In this document: one piece after another, positions 6,562-11,625 of the stretch
How the letters are laid out: the number at the start of each line of letters is the position of its first letter
Position numbering within the stretch: position 1 is the first letter of the stretch
Assembly: GCF_946479715.1 (NCBI RefSeq)
Contig: NZ_CAMLHF010000179.1
Location: 1 to 11,625, forward strand
Direction of reading: 5' to 3'
DNA from: an uncultured Pedobacter sp.
Lineage (GTDB): Bacteria; Bacteroidota; Bacteroidia; Sphingobacteriales; Sphingobacteriaceae
Length of the DNA: 11,625 bases
Notes under the pieces: generated by a model
Databases searched by the model: none
The model's input: only the letters and a program-made list of their open reading frames with translations
Told to the model about the DNA's origin: nothing
Made by a program: the position numbers and the translations under genes

Positions 6562-7821
6562 CTAAGCCTTCTCTTCCCAAATGGAGGCAATATTTACAAT
6601 GGTTTGAACTGCTTTTTCCATGTCCTGTACCGATGCCCATTCTTGTTTACCATGAAAAGCATGCTCTCCGGCAAAAATATTAGGACAAGGCAAGCCCATA
6701 AATGAAAGTCGTGAACCGTCAGTACCACCTCTTATGCTTTGTTGCTTAGGCACAATTCCTGCCCTTTTAATCGCTTCAACACCATATTCAATTACCTGAG
6801 GATACTGATCCAATACCTCTTTCATATTACGGTACTGAGGGGTTATTTTTAGCTCATAGGTAGAGTTTGGAAAATCTTCAATAATATTCTGAACTGTTGC
6901 GTCCAATAATTCTCCATTGGCACTTAATTCTTCATCATTAAAAGCACGAAGAATAAAGCGAGCCTCGGCGTGTTCAACGCTTCCTCCAAAAGTAACAGGA
7001 TGGATAAACCCTTCTTTAAGCTCTGTAGACTCAGGAGAAAGACAATCTGCAGGTAGTGCACTAATTACGTCAGACAAGATCTTTATAGCGCTTTCCATTT
7101 TTCCTTTAGCAAAACCCGGATGCGTACTCACACCATTTATGGTTAATATGGCCCCATCCGCAGAAAATGTTTCATTTTCTATTGAACCTAAAGTTTCGCC
7201 ATCAATTGTATATGCAAAATCAGCACCAAGCTTTTTCAAATCTGCTTTATCTACCCCACGGCCAATCTCTTCATCAGGTGTAAACAGGATCCTGATTTTT
7301 CCGTGTTTAATTTCAGGATGCGATATTAAAAAGGATGCTGCTTCCATGATCTCGGCAAGTCCGGCTTTGTTATCTGCTCCAAGAAGTGTTGTTCCGCTTG
7401 CAGTAATAATATCATTCCCTATCTGATCTTTTAAATCTGGATGTTCTTCCATCTTTAAAATGATTGATTCATCATCAGGAAGTACCAGATCCTGTCCTTG
7501 ATAATTGGAATGAATAATGGGTTTCACATTTTTACCGCTGCAATCAGGAGAAGTATCCATGTGCGAGCAGAAACAAATTACAGGGACCTTTTTTTCTGTA
7601 GTGGAAGGTATAGTTGCGTACACATAGCCAAAATCGTCAAGATGCGCGTCGGTAACTCCCATTTCCAAAAGTTCCTCGACAAGAACCTTTCCCAGATCCT
7701 TTTGCTTAGCTGTTGATGGAGTTGTTTCAGATAATGGGTCTGATTGTGTATCAATTTGAACGTACTTTGTGAACCTACCTTGAAGTGTTTTGTTATTATT
7801 TTGATATTTTAGCATATTCAT
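6562..7821 (-). CDS. pepT: peptidase T (tripeptide aminopeptidase, M20B family)
   Basis: A 419-residue cytoplasmic dizinc aminopeptidase that removes the N-terminal residue from tripeptides, a late step in peptide breakdown. Family features in order: QIDTQSDP near the N-terminus, first zinc ligand His87 with catalytic Asp89 in SHMDTSPD, bridging Asp150 in LLGADNKAG, Glu184/Glu185 in FTPDEEIGRG (general base and zinc ligand), Asp207 in TIDGE, IRGGTDGSRLSFMGLP (363-378), and the last zinc ligand in HAFHGKQEW, probably His390. The dimerisation lid domain spans about 215-325. Length is normal and all key residues are present. Translation may start at Met1 (7821) or Met3. The gene has its own -7 box 11 nt upstream and is transcribed away from the beta-barrel gene. 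The E. coli orthologue is the basis for the name. Confidence 0.95.
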   Translation of the reverse strand: MNMLKYQNNNKTLQGRFTKYVQIDTQSDPLSETTPSTAKQKDLGKVLVEELLEMGVTDAHLDDFGYVYATIPSTTEKKVPVICFCSHMDTSPDCSGKNVKPIIHSNYQGQDLVLPDDESIILKMEEHPDLKDQIGNDIITASGTTLLGADNKAGLAEIMEAASFLISHPEIKHGKIRILFTPDEEIGRGVDKADLKKLGADFAYTIDGETLGSIENETFSADGAILTINGVSTHPGFAKGKMESAIKILSDVISALPADCLSPESTELKEGFIHPVTFGGSVEHAEARFILRAFNDEELSANGELLDATVQNIIEDFPNSTYELKITPQYRNMKEVLDQYPQVIEYGVEAIKRAGIVPKQQSIRGGTDGSRLSFMGLPCPNIFAGEHAFHGKQEWASVQDMEKAVQTIVNIASIWEEKA

Positions 7822-7832
7822 ATAGAAAAAAA

Positions 7833-7840
7833 CAAAGTTA
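7833..7840 (-). promoter_or_regulatory. -7 promoter box of the peptidase T gene
   Basis: On the minus strand this reads TAACTTTG, an exact TAnnTTTG match, ending 11 nt upstream of the ATG at 7821 with a T-rich leader between. It sits in the 62-nt divergent gap shared with the beta-barrel gene. A -33 TTTG element is not obvious. Confidence 0.45.
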
Positions 7841-7883
7841 TATATAAGATTACTAAATAGGTTCGAAACTTAAAGAAGAAACT

Positions 7884-8531
7884 TTGAAAGCAATATTTAC
7901 CTCAATCCTGGCTCTTTTACTTTGTTTAACCGCTACAGCGCAATCTAACTTTTACAAACTTAGCCTGGGCGGCGGCGGAGGGCTTACCCAATCGTTTACA
8001 GACTATGAAAAGTACAAGTTTGGAAAGTCTATTTACGGTGTTGGCGAATTCTTTTTTACCCCTTTCATTAGTCTCGGCGGAGAAGGACAGATAGGTCGGA
8101 TTAAAGGTGAAAGCAGAGATCCTACCTTTGAGACACCACAATTCGTTAACGCTTACAAATCATTAACAATTAATGCAAAACTCTACCTGGGCGCTTTAAT
8201 TGACTATAAAAGAAATGGTTTTTCTAACACTATAAAAGGGTTATATATGGGCGCGGGTTTGGGAGGTATATTAAATAACATAAGCGGCGCCGAAACCCCG
8301 AAAACGAAAGACATCATTGTACCTCTTAATATTGGATACACTTATTACTTTCCTAATAAAGCCGGCTATTATAGATATGGGATCAATGCAAACTATCAAA
8401 GCACCATTAGCCTTGATGGAGGTTTAGATGGAAGAGAAGAAACTTCCCATACAGACATTTACACTTATTTTACTATCGGTATCAGGTATCAATTTGGACC
8501 AATGGGACTTTCCACAAAAACACTGTATTAA
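7884..8531 (+). CDS. outer-membrane beta-barrel protein, TTG start
   Basis: A 215-residue protein with a signal peptide (KAIFTSILALLLCLTATAQ, likely cut after Ala19), then alternating hydrophobic and polar strands ending in aromatic residues (FYKLSLGGGGGLTQSF, SIYGVGEFFFTPFISLGGEGQI, KGLYMGAGLGGIL, FTIGIRYQFG), as expected of a small outer-membrane beta-barrel of about eight strands. No specific family is recognised. The start is a TTG at 7884: the frame has a stop at 7854 and no ATG or GTG between that stop and the signal peptide, and an A/G-rich AAAGAAGAAA lies just before it. The M14 peptidase gene begins 16 nt after the stop codon on the same strand. The protein could be a surface structural protein, a porin-like channel or a partner of the peptidase; sequence does not decide. 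Confidence 0.78.
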   Translation: MKAIFTSILALLLCLTATAQSNFYKLSLGGGGGLTQSFTDYEKYKFGKSIYGVGEFFFTPFISLGGEGQIGRIKGESRDPTFETPQFVNAYKSLTINAKLYLGALIDYKRNGFSNTIKGLYMGAGLGGILNNISGAETPKTKDIIVPLNIGYTYYFPNKAGYYRYGINANYQSTISLDGGLDGREETSHTDIYTYFTIGIRYQFGPMGLSTKTLY

Positions 8532-8547
8532 ACCGGCATTTCCCCTA

Positions 8548-10287
8548 ATGAAGCCCTACCTCATCATCTTACTTTTATTAATAGCAATGGATACATCAGC
8601 ACAATTAACGCCGTACGAATTAAGCGGCAAAAAAGAAACTGCAACTTATTATGAAGCCATTAAGCACTATGAACAATTAGATAAGGCGTACGAACAGGCT
8701 AAGTTATTTACCTATGGGAACACTGACTTTGGCAAACCCCTGCACCTTTTGGTTTTATCAAAAGACAAAATATTTGACCCTATTGCCATAAGAAAAAACA
8801 ACAAGCGTATTTTACTAATAAACAACGGCATACACCCGGGAGAGCCCGAAGGCATAGATGCCAGCATGATGCTGGCCAGAGATTTATTAAAAGGGAACTC
8901 ATTACCTAAAGACGTTGTGATCTGTATCATCCCCGTTTACAACATAGATGGCAGCTTTAACCGAACAAGTACATCCAGGGCAAACCAGAATGGTCCAGTG
9001 GCCTATGGTTTTAGGGGAAATAGTAAAAATTACGACCTGAACAGGGATTTTATAAAAACAGATTCTAAGAACTCCCATTCCTTTCAGGAAATCTTTAATA
9101 TCTGGCAACCGGAAATATTCGTAGATACACACACCAGTAATGGTGCAGACTACCAATATGTAATGACACTAATTCCAACTCATAAAGACAAGTTAAATCC
9201 TATCTTATCTGGATACATGACTAAAACCATGTTACCATCTCTATATGCAGGGATGAAAAAAGCTGGTTATGAGATGATCCCTTATGTAAATTCTGTTGAA
9301 GAAACACCAGATGCAGGAATCACAGGCTTTTTAGAATCGGCAAGGTATTCTACCGGATACACAACGCTGCACAATACAATTGGCTTTATGCCAGAAACCC
9401 ATATGCTGAAAGATTATGATAAGAGGGTCGATGCAACATATCGCCTTTTGCAGATCTATATAGACATAGTAGTTCGAGACGCAAAAGTAATTGGAGAGAA
9501 TAAACAAAAGGCAGATGAGGAAACGGCGAAGCAAACTGCATTTCCTATAGAATGGAAACTCAATGAAAATCTGGCAGAAGACCTGGAGTTTAAAGGATAT
9601 ACGGCAAAACAAAAACCAAGCGAGGTAAGTGGGTTAGATCGCCTGTATTACGACAGAAATGAGCCTTACACTAAAACCATAAAATACTGGAATACTTATC
9701 AGCCATCCGTTACCATTACAAAGCCGCTTGCGTACGTTATCCCAAAGGCCTGGGACAAAATAATTGGCCTGCTAAAGCTAAACAATGTAAAAGTACAGCA
9801 GCTGCAGAAAGATACTCAAATCGATATTGAGTCTTATTACATCACGGACTACAAAACAGTAAACAGTCCATTTGAAGGGCACTACCTGCATTCTAATGTA
9901 AAAGTAAACCCTGTAAAACAGACTTTACAGTTTTACGAAGGCGACTATGTGATTTACATAAACCAGCCTGTTAACAGATATATTATTGAAACGCTTGAGC
10001 CACAAGCAATGGATTCCTTCTTTAACTGGAATTTCTTTGATGCAATACTAGGAATGAAAGAGCATTTTAGCGCTTACGTTTTTGAGGATACTGCTGCAGA
10101 ACTTTTAAAGAAAAATCCTGAGCTAAAGAAAAAACTTGAGGCTCAAAAGGCTAAAGACAGCAGTTTAAGTAAAAATGCTGAGGCACAGCTTGACTTTGTC
10201 TATAAAAATTCTGATTATTACGAAAAAACTCACTCCCGATACCCCATAGCCCGTCTGATAAACGACACCAAATTAATCCTTAAATAA
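8548..10287 (+). CDS. secreted M14 family zinc carboxypeptidase-like metallopeptidase
   Basis: A 579-residue exported peptidase. The frame is open from 8428, but I place the start at 8548 because the protein then begins with a clean signal peptide (KPYLIILLLLIAMDTSA, cut about residue 18) and no longer overlaps the preceding gene. The catalytic domain fills about residues 30-320. It has the zinc motif HPGEPEG (His96, Glu99), the substrate-binding pair Asn165/Arg166 in DLNRDF, the third zinc ligand His195 in VDTHTSNG, and a probable catalytic Glu283 in FMPETHML. All M14 active-site residues are therefore present. The C-terminal region, about 290 residues, is not a recognised domain; it is rich in Tyr and Lys and contains YEGDYVIYINQPVNRYIIETLEPQ. 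The substrate (peptide or peptidoglycan-derived) is unknown. The rhomboid gene follows 2 nt later. Confidence 0.88.
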   Translation: MKPYLIILLLLIAMDTSAQLTPYELSGKKETATYYEAIKHYEQLDKAYEQAKLFTYGNTDFGKPLHLLVLSKDKIFDPIAIRKNNKRILLINNGIHPGEPEGIDASMMLARDLLKGNSLPKDVVICIIPVYNIDGSFNRTSTSRANQNGPVAYGFRGNSKNYDLNRDFIKTDSKNSHSFQEIFNIWQPEIFVDTHTSNGADYQYVMTLIPTHKDKLNPILSGYMTKTMLPSLYAGMKKAGYEMIPYVNSVEETPDAGITGFLESARYSTGYTTLHNTIGFMPETHMLKDYDKRVDATYRLLQIYIDIVVRDAKVIGENKQKADEETAKQTAFPIEWKLNENLAEDLEFKGYTAKQKPSEVSGLDRLYYDRNEPYTKTIKYWNTYQPSVTITKPLAYVIPKAWDKIIGLLKLNNVKVQQLQKDTQIDIESYYITDYKTVNSPFEGHYLHSNVKVNPVKQTLQFYEGDYVIYINQPVNRYIIETLEPQAMDSFFNWNFFDAILGMKEHFSAYVFEDTAAELLKKNPELKKKLEAQKAKDSSLSKNAEAQLDFVYKNSDYYEKTHSRYPIARLINDTKLILK

Positions 10288-10289
10288 GA

Positions 10290-10907
10290 ATGGAATACCT
10301 TCAGCATACACCAGTAGCCTCAATAATTTTTGTTTTTACTATTATAACAAGTATATACGCATTTAATGACCCTGGGTTATTCGGTAAGTTTATGTTACAC
10401 CCGTATAGTGTGTCGCGCAAGCATAAGGTATATACCCTTGTAACAAGTGGATTAATTCATGCAGATTGGATGCACTTGATTTTTAATATGATGACCTTCT
10501 TTTTCTTTGCTTTTCAACTGGAGGCAATGATAGGTTCATGGCAATTTGGTGTAGTCTATTTTATGGGTTTAATTTTAAGCGACATACCATCTGTCATAAA
10601 ACATAAAAACGACATGTGGTACAATAGTTTGGGCGCATCAGGAGCAATAAGCGCAGTATTGTTTAGCTACATTCTATTTCAACCGTTTTCTTCTATGATC
10701 ATATTTCCTCTGCCTATTCCAATATGGGCTATTATATTTGGCCCATTGTACCTGTTGTATTGCGTGTATGCGTCTAGACAATCTAGAGACAACATAAACC
10801 ACGATGCACACTTTTTCGGCGCACTTGCAGGTTTAATTGTTACTGTGCTAATTGTTCCGGGAGCAATCCCTCACTTCTTAAGTCAGATACTTGCCAAAAT
10901 AGGTTAA
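10290..10907 (+). CDS. rhomboid family intramembrane serine protease
   Basis: A 205-residue polytopic inner-membrane protease that cuts transmembrane substrates within the bilayer. Signature elements are HADWMHLIFNMM (His57, His62, Asn66, the oxyanion-side helix), the nucleophile Ser117 in GASG (115-118), and the catalytic histidine in HDAHFFGALAG, probably His174. Six hydrophobic helices fit at about 8-26, 62-80, 84-102, 115-133, 143-160 and 172-192. The length is that of the minimal bacterial rhomboid core, with no extra domains. The gap to the M14 stop is 2 nt, so translation is probably coupled. The 3' end shares a TTAA palindrome with the stop codon of the convergent gene. The substrates are unknown. 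Confidence 0.92.
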   Translation: MEYLQHTPVASIIFVFTIITSIYAFNDPGLFGKFMLHPYSVSRKHKVYTLVTSGLIHADWMHLIFNMMTFFFFAFQLEAMIGSWQFGVVYFMGLILSDIPSVIKHKNDMWYNSLGASGAISAVLFSYILFQPFSSMIIFPLPIPIWAIIFGPLYLLYCVYASRQSRDNINHDAHFFGALAGLIVTVLIVPGAIPHFLSQILAKIG

Positions 10908-11625
10908 GTAGTGGCCGGTAAGCTAGGCGGATTAAAATAGCTGATTGGACTTGTGGGGTCTTTAATGATTTCGAAAAGCGTGTGATCCCATGGCTTCCAA
11001 AAATCCTGTAATACCTGAGCATAGGTTTTGTGTTGCCAATGATCAAAAAGAGCTTTATTCAACGTTCCTCTTAGAGGCATCGCATCAATATAAATAGACC
11101 CTTCAACCGGTAATATTGCATATTCCGGCAACCTGTTAAACAAATATGCCGAATAAAAAAACCTTGCACAAAGCTCTTCAAATTGCTGCGGTGATAACAC
11201 TGCATTTCCAATCTGATCCAGCAATTCCTGATGGTATTTTTTATTCGTTCCATTATCCTGCAGGCAGGCAATAATTCCAAAGTCTTTCAATTTCAAAGAA
11301 AAAGTCATCGTATTGATTTCATCCCTAAAACTAAAGGCGGTATCATGCTGCTCTAATGGAACTACAACAATAGACCAGGGTGTAAAATCTTCAAACACCA
11401 CATCAGTATAGATTCCCTGAATCATGGTATGCAGATTACCGAATTTATGCATCAGCCCCTGCGACATATTTACTCCATCAGCACTTAATTGTTGCTGACG
11501 AACAGCTGCATGCATTTCTACATAAATAAGGCTATACATGAACTTACCGATCCACCTGAACAGCTCAACTTCTTCAAGCTTGGAAACGGCCTCATATCCC
11601 TTTAAAAAAGCATTATAAATCTTTT
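10904..11625 (-). CDS. uncharacterised protein, N-terminus outside the window
   Basis: I do not recognise this protein. The minus-strand frame has no stop before the right edge, so the internal Met at 11539 need not be the start; 239 residues are visible. The extra residues at the edge (KIYNAFLKGYEAVSKLEEVELFR region) continue smoothly into the frame, which supports a longer gene. The protein is soluble, with no membrane segment or signal visible. Notable stretches are MYSLIYVEMHAAVRQQQL, SQGLMHKFGNLHTMIQGIY, PWSIVVVPLEQHDTAFSF, GIIACLQDNGTNKKYHQELL, CARFFYSAYLFNRLPEYAIL and QVLQDFWKPWDHTLFEIIKDP. It is His-, Phe- and Trp-rich, and His residues recur (HAA, HKF, HTM, EQH, YHQ), but I cannot match them to a known metal site. 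It converges with the rhomboid gene with a 4-nt overlap. Confidence 0.8.
   Translation of the reverse strand, partial: KIYNAFLKGYEAVSKLEEVELFRWIGKFMYSLIYVEMHAAVRQQQLSADGVNMSQGLMHKFGNLHTMIQGIYTDVVFEDFTPWSIVVVPLEQHDTAFSFRDEINTMTFSLKLKDFGIIACLQDNGTNKKYHQELLDQIGNAVLSPQQFEELCARFFYSAYLFNRLPEYAILPVEGSIYIDAMPLRGTLNKALFDHWQHKTYAQVLQDFWKPWDHTLFEIIKDPTSPISYFNPPSLPATT

Noticed and set aside
6917..7426. Open frame of 169 codons on the plus strand
   Set aside because: It lies wholly antisense to peptidase T, whose zinc ligands and motifs are intact. The translation is Ser/Pro-rich with no recognisable motif, as expected of a shadow frame.
8428..8547. N-terminal extension of the M14 peptidase to an ATG at 8428
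   Set aside because: It would overlap the beta-barrel gene by over 100 nt and bury the signal peptide that begins at 8548. The extra residues look like an out-of-frame reading of the barrel gene.
8902..9612. Minus-strand open frames inside the M14 peptidase gene
   Set aside because: They run antisense to catalytic motifs that are fully conserved in the plus frame, and the translations are unremarkable.
1..11625. Mobile elements, CRISPR arrays, tRNA or rRNA genes, defence systems
   Set aside because: No transposase, integrase, regularly spaced direct repeats, tRNA cloverleaf or rRNA-like sequence was seen, and the genes are ordinary chromosomal families in compact operons.

Overview
The window reads as a chromosomal segment of a Bacteroidota bacterium, most likely Sphingobacteriaceae (Pedobacter-like). 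Four things point there: an AT-rich sequence, a TonB-dependent receptor with a carboxypeptidase-regulatory-like N-terminal domain and a beta-barrel of the Bacteroidota 'outer membrane protein beta-barrel' type, Bacteroidota-style -7 boxes (TAnnTTTG) close to several start codons, and little Shine-Dalgarno signal. The taxon is inferred from family resemblance, not from a search. No rRNA, tRNA, insertion sequence, phage gene or CRISPR array was seen.

Layout. (1) 3-2799, plus strand: the end of a PepSY-type inner-membrane protein, then a TonB-dependent receptor 10 nt later, probably a metal or siderophore uptake pair. (2) 2783-3133, minus strand: a small four-helix membrane protein whose end overlaps the receptor gene. 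(3) 3239-6560, plus strand: a tight run of a YtxH-like protein, a beta-CASP metallo-beta-lactamase-fold RNase-like protein, a class I SAM methyltransferase, and the two halves of a YeeE/YedE-type sulfur-compound transporter (YeeE/YedE half, then DUF6691 half). A perfect -7 box inside a hairpin lies 5 nt before the methyltransferase start and may split this run into two transcripts. (4) 6562-7821, minus strand: peptidase T. (5) 7884-10907, plus strand: an outer-membrane beta-barrel protein starting at TTG, a secreted M14 zinc carboxypeptidase and a rhomboid intramembrane protease, nearly abutting. (6) 10904 to the right edge, minus strand: an unrecognised protein that runs off the window.

The DNA is almost entirely coding. 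The longest non-coding stretches are about 105 nt (3134-3238) and 62 nt (7822-7883), and both are divergent promoter regions. All three convergent gene pairs overlap or nearly touch, so there is no room for terminators between them. The themes are envelope uptake (iron and sulfur) and peptide breakdown (PepT in the cytoplasm, M14 outside it, a rhomboid in the membrane). Most genes belong to known families. The least understood parts are the right-edge gene, the four-helix protein, the C-terminal half of the M14 protein, and the link between the sulfur transporter pair and the methyltransferase.
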